Notes: generated by a model from the sequence alone, not told the origin. 64,000 nt of DNA from Glebionis coronaria (GCA_025667525.1 CM046877.1:26750737-26814736), one strand, 5' to 3'; positions 12,627-25,004 are shown, counted from the stretch's first letter. Numbers and translations are program-made.

Positions 12627-15600
12627 TTATTGCATGAGTTCACTAGCTAGTTGCAGCCCAATCGCTTTGGCATGCTTAACTACCTATGGTCTAGGCAAAA
12701 CCTTAGTAAAAGGATCAACTACGTTATCGTCTGTGTGAACTTTTATTAATTTTTTTTTCACGAGCTTCAACTAGTTCTCGTACGTAGTGATATCTACGTT
12801 TAAAGTGTCTGGCACCTTTCATGACTCTAGGGTCATTGGCAAATATGATTGCGGCAGACTCATCCCAATACATATTTATTAGGTTTTTATTGCAAGTATC
12901 ATTCCCAAATCTCCAATAAAATTCCTAATCCAAACCACATTTAGTTATGTATATGGCTACCCTTTGAATACCAAAAAATTTCTTTTCGTATTCCTCAAAT
13001 ATTGTAGAAAATGTTTAACAGCAACCCAATGGAGCTACCCTAGATTCTGTTGGTATCGACAGACCAAGTTCTGAGCAAACGCCACATCAGGCCTTGTGCA
13101 TCTAACATCATACATTATAGATCCTACAGCCGAAGCGTAAGGCACCTTCTGCATGTATGCCTCCTCTTCAGGAGTTTGATGCATCCATCTTATGACTCGG
13201 TTTATGCTTAACTTCCATAGGTTGAAAACCTTTCTTGGAATTATGCATATCATACTTCTTCAATATCTTATTAATATAAGCATCTTGACTAAGACCAATT
13301 AACCGTCTTTTCCTATCTCGATAGATTTTAATTTTCAGAATATATGCAGCATCCCCCAAATCCATCATAGAAAAACATTTACCAATAATCCTTAACTTCC
13401 TTAAGTTTTGGAATGTTACTTCCCATGATTAATATGTCATCGACATATAAAATTAGGAACACTACATCACTTCCACTAGCTTTGTGATATACACATGGCT
13501 CATCACGCTTTTGAATAAATCCGAACTTTTTGATTTCTTCATCAAATCGTTTATTCCATTGACGTGATGCTTGCTTTAAACCATAAATAGATCTTTGAAG
13601 TTTGCATACGCGTTTTGGATATTTAGGATCAACGTACCCTTCCGGTTGTTGCATATAGATTTCTTCATCTAAGCGACCGTTCAAGAAGGCAGTTTTAACA
13701 TTCATTTGCCATATCTCATAGTCATAGTATGTTGCTATAGCTATGAGAATCCTAATCCGGAGAAAATGTCTCCTCATAGTCTACGCCAAAAGTTTGAGTA
13801 AAACCTTTAGCTACTAAACGTGCTTCATGGGATTGTACTTCACAATCCATGTCAGTTTTCTTCTTGAAAATCCAACTATTTTTCACTACTTTAGCATTTT
13901 TAGGCGCATCAACAAGAATCCAAACATCATTGATTTTCATGGATTTCATTTCCTCATTCATCGCAACTATCCATTTAGACATTTCTGGATCAAGCATTGC
14001 GGATCGATAGTTAGCAAGTTCACCAAAATCCCCTACTTCCTCCTCATCATCCTCTATGTTAAGAGATAGTTTTCTTGGCACACGTATAGTCCTTCCAGAC
14101 ATACGTGGAGGAATTAATTCCGGTGGAGTTCCCAGACTTTCTGGCTCTATTGGAATTTCTTCGCTAGTATTTTCAGAAGGCAATGTATCTTCTTGAATTT
14201 CTTCAAGATCATAATTTCTCCCACTGAATTCTTGATTTACAATTTCATTTTCAAGGAAGTCTCCATACCTAGCAACAGTAACTTTGTTCTCAGGCGGATA
14301 ATAAAAGTAGTAACCCATAGTTTCCTTAGGGTAACCTACAAAGATACATTTTACTGAGCGTTGTTAGAGTTTATCTCTAGAGTCACGTTTCACATACGCC
14401 TCACAACCCTAAATCTTTAAATAAGACAAATATGGCTTTTTGCCATGCCATAGTTCATATGGTGTCTTATCAACCTTCTTTGTGGGAACCATATTCAGAA
14501 TACGAACAACAGAATCTAGAGCATAGTCCCAAAAGGATAAAGGTAAAGTTGTAAGATTAAACATAGATCGCACCATATCCAATAATGTACAATTTCTCCT
14601 TTCAGATACACCATTTTGTTGTGGAGTATATGGATAAGTAAGTTTCTGAACAATTCCGTTCTCACTTAAATAATCTTTAAACTCTTGACTTAAATATTCA
14701 CCACCTTGATCGGAACAAAGAGCTTTAATCTTCTTTCCTAGTTGCAATTCTACTTCCGCTTTAAACACTTTGAATGTTTCAAATACCTCATGTTTATGCT
14801 TAAGTAAATAAACATAACCATATCGGCTATAATCATCCTTAAATGTTAAGAAGTAGCTAGCATCTTTCCTTGACACACGCCTAAGTGGTCCACACACATC
14901 AGTGTGTATCAAACCAAGTAGTTCAGTAGCCCTTTCAGTATTGCTATTAAAAGGTTTATTGGTCATCTTTCCAGAGATACAAGACTCGCATTTATCAAAT
15001 GATTCATCATTGATATTTTCCAAAAGACCATCACGTTGAAGATTTTGTATGCGAGTCTTCCCAATATGGGCAAGTCTACAATGCCAACGATAAGAAGAGT
15101 TCTAACTTTCTCTTCTTATTCATGCTAAACACAGAATTAATCTCTTGGAATTATTACCATGCATGATAATTTAAAAAACACCATTCACATAAATTGCATC
15201 AAAATAGAATAAACCCCCTTTAAGAACAGAAATTCTATTATCATCAATAGTGTGAATAAATCCAAGATCCAACATACTTGAAAAGAAAATAACATCCCTA
15301 ACAATTGTAGGTGCATAATGACAATCATTGAAATGTTCCTATAGATTCAACCGCTGCTTGTGCGCCATTGCCCACTTGTAGAAATTGTTCCCCATAGGTA
15401 AGCTTCCTTTCCAACTCAAATCCCTACAGGGTATTACAAATGTTAATACCACATCCCGTATCATATACCCAGTAATTTGATTTGTATGTAAGATTAAATA
15501 ACTCTATCATAAATAAGTTACCTGAAGATGTTGCAGCACTAAGCTCAGCCTTCTTCTTTATTTCTCGCAACTCATCGAGATAAAGAGGGCAGTTCCTCTT

Positions 15601-16309
15601 CCAGTAACCACTTGCTTTGCAATGGTGACAAGTCTCATCCTTCTGAGATTGATTATTCTTGACAAAGTTTTGCTTAGGTTTAGAATATGTCGCAACTTGT
15701 TTGCCCTTATCACCCTTGCCTTTGCCTTTCTTCTTGTTCGCTTGCGGTTTTGGCTTATTCACTCTACCCTTTGTACATAAAGTACAAGAGGAGTAGAATT
15801 TGATGACTTGTCCTTTAACCCCTTTTCATAGTCAATGAGCAATGCATGCAAATCATTAACTGTCTTCCCCGTGCAATGCATATTATAGTTTCGAACAAAA
15901 TCATTGAAGTCCTCGTTAAAGGACCTATTGATCAAGTTGATAGCCATATTATGATCATAGGGTTGTCCTAGTGCAATGAGCTGTTCCATATAACCCTCAT
16001 CTTCATATAATAGATACTTACAGACTTTCCAGGAGCTTGCTTGCAACTATGTAAAGCATCTACCAAATCGTAGATCTCCACAGCTTGCAGCTTTTCGAAC
16101 ATAGCCTTGAGCTCATCAAGCATTCGCTTAGGTGAAAATAGCTTATAATTCTGTTGAAGTGGAGGAGCCATTTTCCCTAACATTAAAGCAGCCACCTCAG
16201 AGTGCTTCTTAAAATTAGCAGCGTGTTCAAGCCTTTGCGCATTAGATGCTCCTTCAGCAAGATCCTCCGGATAAGGAGTAGTCAAGATATCGATAGTATC
16301 CGCACACAT
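12627..16309 (-). pseudogene. Copia gag-pol polyprotein remnant, segment A
   Basis: Read on the minus strand. Gag (16309-15759) begins at an ATG inside LTR-derived DNA. A zinc knuckle CHHCKASGYWKRNC follows (about 15630). The GAG-pre-integrase end and integrase core (15023-14409) show CESCISGKM, HTDVCGPL, CSDQGGEY and PQQNGVSERRN. Reverse transcriptase spans 14318-13035, with DYEETFSP, YGLKQASRQW and YVDDILIMG. RNase H ends with KHAKAIGLQLASELMQ before a stop at 12627. Several frameshifts and stops break the frame (around 16000, 15760, 15420, 14400, 13770, 13375 and 13030), so no full polyprotein can be made. The domain order, integrase before reverse transcriptase, defines Ty1/copia. Confidence 0.9.
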
Positions 16310-17017
16310 AGTGGAAGTGATTTAACAATATCATAATTAATAACACAATTATAATTAATCGAATTAGGGATACAAACCTTTATCCTAGCGAAGATCCATA
16401 AGATCACCAATTGAATCAACAATTAGGGTTTATGAAGAACAGTACCAAGATATAGTTTACAGTAAAACTATATTACGCTCTTGTACACATGTAATGCAAC
16501 GGGCTAACCGTGAGTCTAGCACGTATAAACGAAGCTTCAACTCTTGTGGAATAATCTACCCAACAACCCTAGAGAGGGGCTAGGACTAGATTCAAGAAAT
16601 CAAAACCAAGAGGTTAAAAGGAACCCTAAAAAAGGTGTTTGCCTTTTGGTTTGATCGCAGGAAAGAAGAGAGAGGGATCAAAAAATTATGAGGGCTAAGG
16701 ATTGTTTATATAGGCTAGAAAAACTTGGTTTCCAAGTCATAAACAATTTAGGAAAGAAAATCTTTTTCCCTTCCCCCTTTTTCCCCTTGTAGCCGACGGC
16801 CAAAGGCCCACCCAAAGGGGCTTCCGAAACTTTCCGTTTTCTTCTTTTCTTCTATTTAATTCCATAACGATCGCTATACTTAACTTTTAATTTAGTTAAA
16901 GACCGTTTAAGTTAAGCTCGGTTTAATTTAATAAACATAATAAATATATTTATTAAAATTAATTAACCATTTACGTTTTGTGTGCAATCCCGTAATCCCG
17001 AGTTCGATCCTATCACA
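16302..17017 (-). repeat. 5' LTR of copia element, truncated, segment A
   Basis: 716 bases homologous to 11092-11803. The inner 52 bases are missing and gag sequence follows directly at 16301. Segment B carries the same truncation. Confidence 0.85.
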
Positions 17018-18629
17018 CGACTATTTTGTTATCCTCCAAATTTTAATATTCATATCATAACTACCAAATGAGAGTAATAACAAGTACAATGGATCACAAA
17101 GTTGCCAAATTTAATATCGAGTTCGGCTCGTTTATGATCATAAGTCTCATTCGAGCTCATTTCTAGGTTCATGCTTTTAGGTCAAGTTTTTCTTATACCA
17201 GTCTTGCTTGTAAAATCTCGGAAAGATCCAAGCTTAAACGAGCTACAGCTCAAGCCTTGCTGGGGGTTACTTTAATAGTTCATTTTTATCCATCGTTTTT
17301 TATATGCGCTTATCACGTTTATTTTACACATGTACATATGTTATGTATATTTAACGACCATAATAACATATCTCACATCGAGTTTTATTTGCTAGCTTTT
17401 AAGTTCTATTAAACGTCCATTGTAATTTATAATCCAACATGTGATCTATAAAATTCGGGATCATGCATTGCTCGAAAAGAATGGTTGTTTTAATATATAT
17501 AGTGTTCTAGACTTGTTTCTTTGCAGGTCGTCACACCTTTTTCGAGTACCTCTAACGATAGGCGGACCTTCATGGAGACCGGGGCTGTGGCCATTCTAAG
17601 ATTCGGGGTTGATAATGTAATTATATTAAAACTTAAAGGTGTTTTTGGGAAATATTGTATCTAGCCCTCTTAAGAAATATTAATCGGCCCTCCTAAATAT
17701 AATTGTATAGTACTAGTTTTTAAGTTTTAGTAGTTTTGTCGATAGTTTTAAACTGTCGGCTCTCCCATTAAAATTGATCAAGTTTTGTGTATGCCTCTGA
17801 CCAACATTTTAGAACCTTTCTAGAATCGAGTATATTTACGTATATGTCACATCTCGTTTGGAAAGTTTTATATTTCAAATAAACACACAATATATGCACA
17901 ATATTAGAGTGATTTTAGTTCATATTAATTTTTGAAAAAAAATTTCCATGCATATATAAAAAAGACACATGATATATAAAAGCAAAACAAGCACGAACAA
18001 TTATATTAATTAAGCATACTAGAAAAAGTGAGCATATAACACATTTAAACAACTAATAAAATCAATTCAAACATCAATTTAAGACACCCACATTCCATAT
18101 GATGTCTGTATCATCCTAGATCTTGTGGTATTCATACATTGATAAAACGATTGCAAAGGTCTTCAGTATTTTTCGTTGAAGCCATTTCAGCAGGTTTGCG
18201 AAGGTTAAAATTAAGGTTATAAGGTTAATCTTTTCGCCGATAAGTAGATGATTTTGTATGAGGCTGTTTCTATTATTTTCTTTAGCGTATACACCAGTTT
18301 ATTTTTTCTTTTAGTGCATGCGAAGGATGCTTAGTTACAGAAAGATTCAGCAATTCCGTCCCAAACGAGCAGACCAAAAATGACTAAAGAGGTACCAGTA
18401 TCAAAGGAGAGATGGTAATCAATCATGTCGTCGGTGCAAAGCTCAATACAGAAGACAAAAAGGTTGGCTTACCTTAGATTTTTGGTCCTTATGAAAGAGG
18501 AGTATTTCAACTTAAATTATTTAAAATGAGAATGATCCTTTTTTCAGGGAGCCTAAGAGTTGGCGGTGATTGTGTGATAGGTGATTGTGTGATACGCACC
18601 TTACATCTTTGTGAAACCGTCCATGATGT
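17018..18629. other. Repeat-derived spacer, segment A, no gene recognised
   Basis: About 1.6 kb. Positions 17085-17195 resemble 42145-42245 (GTTGCCAA.TTTAATATCGA and CGTTTATGATCATAAGTC). Positions 17220-17265 resemble, in inverted orientation, 42543-42600. A stretch around 17550-17600 (AGGCGGACCTTCATGGAGAC) has the look of a degenerate DNA-transposon end. On the minus strand an ATG at 18187 opens a 17-codon frame beginning MASTKNTEDLCNRF, but I cannot assign it. The last 5 bases, GATGT (18625-18629), are the target site of the next LTR element. Confidence 0.5.
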
Positions 18630-20926
18630 TGTTGAATCCAAGATCATTAGACTCAAACTGTAAAAACCGTTTTATCTAGGTTGATCATCATTCATATGAT
18701 AACATAGCAGAATAAGAATAATGATCATGAACAAGATGTTTAACAAGATGAAAGATTCCCAAAGAGTTTGTATTATTTGATTAACACAAACTACTCTAGG
18801 TATGTGTACATTGAATCCCACACCTAGAGATCATAGACACTGTAGGTTACATTTTGTATTTGGAAGATATGTATAAAACTTACGGTCTGGTGTTCCTTTT
18901 ATAAGTTAAGGAACCTAGGGATACATGGAAACTAAATAAAGTAATAATGACTAAATCAAAACTGACTTATTCATTCTTATCATGTGTTGACCAAATCTTC
19001 ATATTTATCACTAGCAGTGGGAAGTACACTAGCAGGGGCAAGTACTCCAGCAGGGGAAACTTACTCTAGCAGGGGAACGTACTTCAGCAGGGGGAACTCT
19101 AGCAGGGGGATCTCCAGCAGTGGGAACTCTAGTAGTGATAATGTCCTATTTGGTCTTTCTTGTTTCCATAGTGTTTAACTCATCAACTTTTAGCCCAACA
19201 ATCTTCCCCTAGTTGATGATGTCAAAACACTTCTCCTTAAGCATACAACATCAATGATCAACAGGCTGAACATTCTCTGTAGACAACTTTCCCTTTTTGA
19301 CATGATCAAATAGGGGTCTTCTATGTGAGCAACCTTAATTTTCAACTACTACCAACCAATACCATACTTCTAACCCAAGCATTCCACCTTTCAAAATACC
19401 CTCCATGAAGCACATAGGCCACAGATCCTAATAAAAAATGATTTTTAGCAGTAGATACCCACATTAGTTGTAGTAATACCAATGAGCAGTAGCGAAAACC
19501 TTCACCTCAATGTCATATGTGAATGACTAACACTTTATCAAATGAGTTTCCCCTAAAATTTTGCTAGTCATTTATGAATCTCCAATTCTGTAAGCTTTGA
19601 AAGTAATAATCATAAGTGAAGAAAATTCAATATCACCTATTTGATGTAGTAGTAGAAAAACCCGAATATGTGTATTATACCAAGTAATATTCACAAAACA
19701 GCGAATGTATACATCTCAAAATGTATAGGGAGTGGATTAGGCTCTTGACAAAAACCAACATCATAGCAAATATGAGTATAGAGCAACCCAAGAAAAATCT
19801 CATACCTTTGCGTATTTTTGTCAATGCATCATTATGGAATAAAGCATGAATAAAACACATACTCAACCAATTCTACTTCATCTTCAAATAGCTAATAGTC
19901 AATTACCTTCATGATCATGTAAACAATCAATATGAAAGCCTTTTATACCTTTAAGACCAGTTGCTGTGAATAAACCAAACTTCAAACATTGTTGTCCCAA
20001 AAACCATATCTGACAGCAGGGGAACTTTCAAAAACAGTGGTAATCCATTAATGAAAGTAGGGAGATCTATTGAAGGCAGGGGGATCACAGCAGTGAAAAC
20101 TTTTAATGAAAGCAGGGTAAACTTTTTCAAAAGCAGGGGGATCTTTTAATGCCACTATTTTTGTTATTAACTGTGCCAAACCCACACATAGTGGGAATGA
20201 ATTTATAACAGTGGAATAAAAAAAGTGAACTAAAAATATACCCTACAAAAAAATATACCTTACTGTGAATATCGTTTCACTGTCTTTGTTTTCTCCTACG
20301 TATATAGCAAATCATGGACCACAACCGCTAGGGACCACAACCTGCTTTACTACTTTTGATGTACTCAAATAACCCATTAGGATTATTAATATCAAAAGAA
20401 ACCATATTAACTCCTCACGTGATGATGAATTTGCCAATTGGTTTCTTAGGACCAAACGAATATGACAAACAAATTGATTTAAATGTCATTTTCAACTTTC
20501 TTTAATACATCATGAGGACACCCCCTCCTTGAACCGAATAATCATTGAACACATCAGGGACCGCACGATTATTTGTTGTATTCAATAGTCACAATTCACT
20601 TTGTTTCAATAAACAATACAAACTGCGCAACAACAGTGCCCTATACGTGATCAATTTATTCCAAACAGTAACATTATTAACCTTGGCTGCGAATAGTACG
20701 AACATCCATTCCTTGCGGGACCACAACAGACTTAAATGTATCTTCAAATCTGCTATTGTCACATGAAAAATATAACAGCCGCATATAACCATGACTTCGA
20801 ACACAAAACCCCATTAATGATATACTTTAATCAAAAGTATATTACTTCTCTTTGACGGACACAGTAGCCACACATATCTCAGCGCACATCAATTAATTTT
20901 CTAGGGTTTCCACATAAACCCTAGAT
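18630..20926 (-). mobile_element. Non-autonomous LTR retrotransposon, 5' truncated, segment A
   Basis: Same element as 60617-63547. The left (3') LTR is 18630-19200, beginning TGTTGAATCC and ending CCCAACA. Next to it lies the polypurine tract, seen on the plus strand as ATCTTCCCCTAG. The internal region runs on to 20926, where LINE sequence takes over, so the primer site and 5' LTR are lost. I see no gag or pol motif. AGCAGGGG-type repeats occur in the LTR (19012-19138) and again internally (about 20013-20140). Confidence 0.82.
19012..19138. repeat. AGCAGGGG minisatellite in LTR, segment A
   Basis: Seven to eight degenerate units of about 17 bases, consensus near CTAGCAGGGGAAGTACT. The same array is at about 61000-61125 and 63359-63485. 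Confidence 0.75.
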
Positions 20927-22151
20927 TAACTTCTTTACCTGCCGAAATCGCCTACTTAAAACAGATGTCGAGAAGGATATCACGTACAACATTATGCCGA
21001 TGATTAATGCCAACCATACCAGCACATGATACAACATGATCTCTATAAGTATCCCCTGTAAAGACCTTAGAGCACGCTGAACACGGCATTGGAACAGAAA
21101 ATAACAGAACACCTAATCGATAGCATGACACACAACAGTAAGTCTTACCATTCGTAGTCTGTCCCAAACCTGAAATCAGAACAACCCTAAGCCAGTCAGA
21201 AGTGTGATCTTCCATTTGTGATTGTCACAAAGCCATTTGTCGAGGGGATAAAGAAAAGGTGGATTCTGCAGTTTGAGTAACACGTGTGAAATATATATCT
21301 GCCAGTTTCTTCATGAGTTTGGGGGCAACGATCTCACTTGGATTACTCAAAAGGTTAATCTCCATTTTCGTATTAAACGCACACAATGCATCATCAAAGT
21401 TAGGCCCAGAAGTAACAATACCAGAATGTTGAAGCAACTTAGATTGCAAACTACCTGACTGCAATCTAGAAGTAAGAAATGCATAATTAACAAACATCAC
21501 CTGCAGAATAGACGCCAAGACCAAAAAATCCAAAAGGTATGATGGCAAGTCTCCATTGCCAATCACCAAAACCAGGTCCGGAAGCAGTTACAATACGTTC
21601 CAGCACAGAACCAAGAGCCGTGTCAAAAGAATGTTGGGCCATCTCAAACACCCGTGGAGAACATGTACGCATAGCAAAATAAAGTTTAGATATACCCGCA
21701 CAAGAACGAAGCAACAATAACACTTTGAGGGTCATTAACCCTAGCAACTGTTTCCATAAGCACAATGGTTTTGGCCACTCTCTTCATCACAAGCCCACTA
21801 CTGAAATCAAAATCCACACTAGCAGGTCCACCAAGTAATTTGAATCCATACAAGGGTCGAGCAATATTAGGCGGGAAAACACCCGCAAGCCTGCTTCTAG
21901 GATTTTCTTTTGGCCCAAAAACCTCAGTTTTATCAACGTTAAGATGCAAGCCACAAATAGGTCTATCCTCCATAATTAACTCTAAAACCTTTCCCACAAC
22001 CAAAGTATCTCCAATAATCATGCCATCGTCTAGATACCAAGCTTGTAGAGAAAGGCTAAAAGAGTCTCTAATATTACATACCAAAGGTTGTAGCACTAAG
22101 GCAAAAAGCAAAGGGCCAAGTGGGTCACCCTGTTGCACTCCTTGGCATGAT
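20925..22151 (-). mobile_element. RTE-type LINE fragment, internal, unit 1
   Basis: Minus-strand LINE ORF remnants. The reverse-transcriptase end reads CQGVQQGDPLGPLLFALVLQ and AWYLDDGMIIGDTL (22150-22000). It continues through the GFKLLGGPASVDFDFSSGL region to the C-terminal part, which has a Cys-rich CYRLGVLLFSVPMPCSACSK stretch near 21100. Frameshifts divide it (around 21700, 21500 and 21215). Both ends are cut: the 5' side is fused to CACTA DNA after 22151, and the 3' side is fused to the LTR element at 20925. Plant RTE-clade elements carry this kind of reverse transcriptase and C-terminal domain. Confidence 0.88.
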
Positions 22152-24317
22152 CGACCTAAAGAATATAACCGGCCGGATGTAATCGAGGAGCAACATGCTA
22201 GATTGCTAAGGCGTTTGCCGGGTAAATATCCGAAACATGGGGGTGTGAAGATTTCATGCAATGTTACAGTCGAGCTTAACTGGACTAAACGGTCTATTTT
22301 TTACGAGCTTGAGTATTGGCCTTTTATTTCACTAAGACACAATTTAGACATCATGCATATCGAAAAAAATGTGTTGGAGGCCATCTTTAACATTTTGTTA
22401 ATGAATGACAAAAGTAAAGACACCGCAAAGGCAAGGCAAGACTTGAAAAAGATGGGCATTCGAAGACCTTTGTGGCTAACCGTAAACCACAAGGGGAAGA
22501 CTGTGAAGCCCCAGGCTGCGTATTCTTTAATAGCAGAGAACCGAAAAAAGTTTTGTCAGTACATCAAAAGTGTTAAACTACCAGATGGGTTCGGATCATG
22601 CTTCAAGCACAAATTGACCGATAATGATACAAATATAACGGGCCTGAAGTCTCATGACTGTCATATAATGATGCAACGTTTACTTCCTTACGGACTTCAA
22701 AATTACTTGCCCGAACATATTGAAAAACCAATAATCAATCTATGTTCCTTATTTAAGCAACTATTCTCTACAAATTTGATGGAGGAGGAAATGTTGAAAG
22801 CTTCGGTCAAGGTGGTTGAAATTCTATGCGAGCTTGAGCGCATATACCCTCCTGCTTTCTTTGACATTATGATTCACTTGCCCATCCATTTAGCTCTAGA
22901 GGCTCTTGAAGGCGGGCCTATTCAACCCTGGTAGATGTATCCATTTGAAAGATTCATGAAGAAGCAAAAAGGTTATGTAAGAAATAAATCTAAGCCGGAA
23001 GGTTCGATCGCGGAGGGTTATGTTGCAGAAGAAGCATTGACTATAAGTTCTCAATATTTCCGGGGTGTTACCACGAAATTTAATCGTCCCGATCGTAATA
23101 TAGACCCCCTCCCTCAACGTGAGAGTTTCAGGTGTTCCGATCGGTATGCAAGCCGATTGGTTTACTGTCCTTTCCTTATTTTCCTACCGAAGAGTACAAG
23201 AAAGCAAGATGGTATGTACTTAACAATAGTCCTGAGCTCGACACGTACCAAGACCAGTTCCAGAGGTACGCCTTTTTTAATTTTGTAACTTTTTTTTCTT
23301 AACTTATCATTTTGACGACTTATTCTAATAGCATGAACGTTTTTCAGTTTATTTCCAAGAAAAAAAGAAAAAGACATGCTAGAAGAATTCCCCCACTGGA
23401 TTAAGACGCTCGTAAACTAAAACTTATTTTGTGTACTTAAGTGTAAAAATAACAATATCATAATTTTTGTTTTCTATCTAATCCTATGTTCTTCATAGAT
23501 CTTTGAATGTCACGCACAAAATCCCCAAGACCCAGAGTTTAGCCCAACCAGCGAGTTATTCGCTTTGGCTAATGGACCATCAAAGGCTCCAATGTCAGTA
23601 AACTGTTGCGTAGTAGATGGTGTGAGGTATGTCGTGCAGAGTCACGATGAACGTCACGTAACTCAAAATAGTAGCGTTTGTTCGGCTGGCCCTGACGGGA
23701 AAACTAACACTTATGGTCAACTTCAAGAAATCCTCGAGTTTGACTATTTGTCGTTTAAAGTTGCGTTGCTCAAAGTTAAGTGGTTCGACACTCGCAACAA
23801 CGTTGGTAGAGTCAAGAAACTACCGTTAGAAACGGAATGACACAAATCGTCGGCTCTGGTGAGTGGTGGAAAATGAACAATACATTCTCACAACACAAGT
23901 CAAACAAGTCTTTTACCTTGTAGATCCGGCTAAACCCAACGTGAAGGTCGTCGAACATGTTAATCATAAAAAGTTTTTGAACAACGGTGTAATCGTGGTA
24001 GAGAACGAACCTGATATTATACATTTGGACAACTCATTTGATCTCCCACCTTCTACTAGTGATCTCCCACCTTCTACTAGTGATCTCCCACCATGACTAG
24101 TGGGAATGACTTTGGTAATTACACCTTATATATAGATTTGCATATAGATGGTGAATAAACGGAGGTTGACGCACCGCCAGATAACGATGATGTTCCTAGC
24201 GAAGACGATGATGATGAAGACCCCCTTCCTCATGATTTAGCAGATTCTGATGTTGAAGACCTCATCAAAGATGATGATGGTGTTGAGAAATTTTATTCTA
24301 GTGACGAAGAAGATTAA
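22152..24317 (+). pseudogene. TNP2-like transposase pseudogene (Transposase_21, DUF4218, DUF4216), unit 1
   Basis: CACTA transposases bind the ends and cut out the element. The frame open to 22934 shows LDIMHIEKNVLEAIFNILL and LKKMGIRRPLW (TNP2 core), then LKSHDCHIMMQRLLPYGLQ and YPPAFFDIMIHLPIHL (DUF4218). A TAG interrupts just before MYPFERFMK, after which the reading resumes (KGYVRNKSKPEGSIAEGYV). From about 23500 a DUF4216-like domain follows (SVNCCVVDGVRYVVQS, LKVKWFDTRNN, a degraded QVKQVFYLVDPAKPNVKVV), with an acidic tail ending DEED and a stop at 24315. The N-terminal half is absent because of the LINE fusion. The frame upstream of 22152 runs into antisense LINE sequence, giving a spurious 389-codon ORF (21765-22934). 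Confidence 0.86.
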
Positions 24318-25004
24318 CTTTGTGTTGTAACTTGCAAAATACACATATATATTTGAATGAATGAATGAATGAAATTGTTGTGGATTGTTTAAATGTGTAA
24401 ATTTATTTTTGTTATTTAGATTTGTGCATGCTTGTATTATTTTGTTCATAATTTCTACATGTTATGCGAATTATACTTGTATACAGATGGCTTATGTTGC
24501 ACGGGGACACGACGGGGACGGTGGTGGCGAGGATCCTTCACGTCCACGTCCTCCATCATTCGGTTGCGGGGGTTGCTTCGTTAATCGGGGTCAGAATATC
24601 TAGATTATTGTAATACAAATTTGATACACATATTGAACTTGTTTGCCTTGAAATTTTATGACTTTATCACTCACTTGATTTTGCAGGCAAAGGAAAGCAA
24701 AAGCCCAATTTGGGCGGGAGGAAAGCCGACAGGGAGAATACCCGGGACAAGACCCGTTTCCTGAAATTACTGGATGCGGTGGCCGCGAATCACAACCGGC
24801 CAGTCGAGATCGACTTTGTACCCGCTAAAGATAACCTGGTTACACCTGTCGGCCCCTACGCAGAGCATTGGGGAAACTTATTCGGGGGGGGTCGTTAGGG
24901 AAATACCTTTGTATTACCCTTTGTGGAACAAGGTCCCTGAAGGGTACAAGGCGGCGGCCAGGGAAGCTATTGAGGTAAGTTATCATTTTGTGTTTATTTA
25001 ATTA

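Larger units (their letters stand above)
11040..17017 (-). mobile_element. Degenerate Ty1/copia retrotransposon, segment A
   Basis: LTR-like ends on both sides (11040-11803 and 16302-17017) enclose minus-strand copia gag-pol remnants (12627-16309) in the order gag, integrase, reverse transcriptase, RNase H. In element orientation the LTR reads TGTGATAGG...CCTACA. A polypurine-like AAGTGGGAG lies just upstream of the 3' LTR (near 11840). The 5' LTR has lost its last 52 bases along with primer site and leader. The two LTRs differ at several percent of positions by eye, so the insertion is old. No target duplication was found; the right flank seems rearranged. Confidence 0.9.
10098..20926. repeat. 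Segmental duplication copy A
   Basis: About 10.83 kb collinear with 52088-62911 at an offset of 41990 bases, with only scattered substitutions and short indels. It contains a transporter-gene 3' fragment, a copia element, a repeat-rich spacer and part of a non-autonomous LTR element. The left end coincides with the gypsy insertion point. The right end is an abrupt join to LINE sequence at 20925-20926. Confidence 0.93.

Noticed and set aside
18984..19178. Ser/Gly-rich 64-codon protein
   Set aside because: A translation of the AGCAGGGG minisatellite in the LTR.
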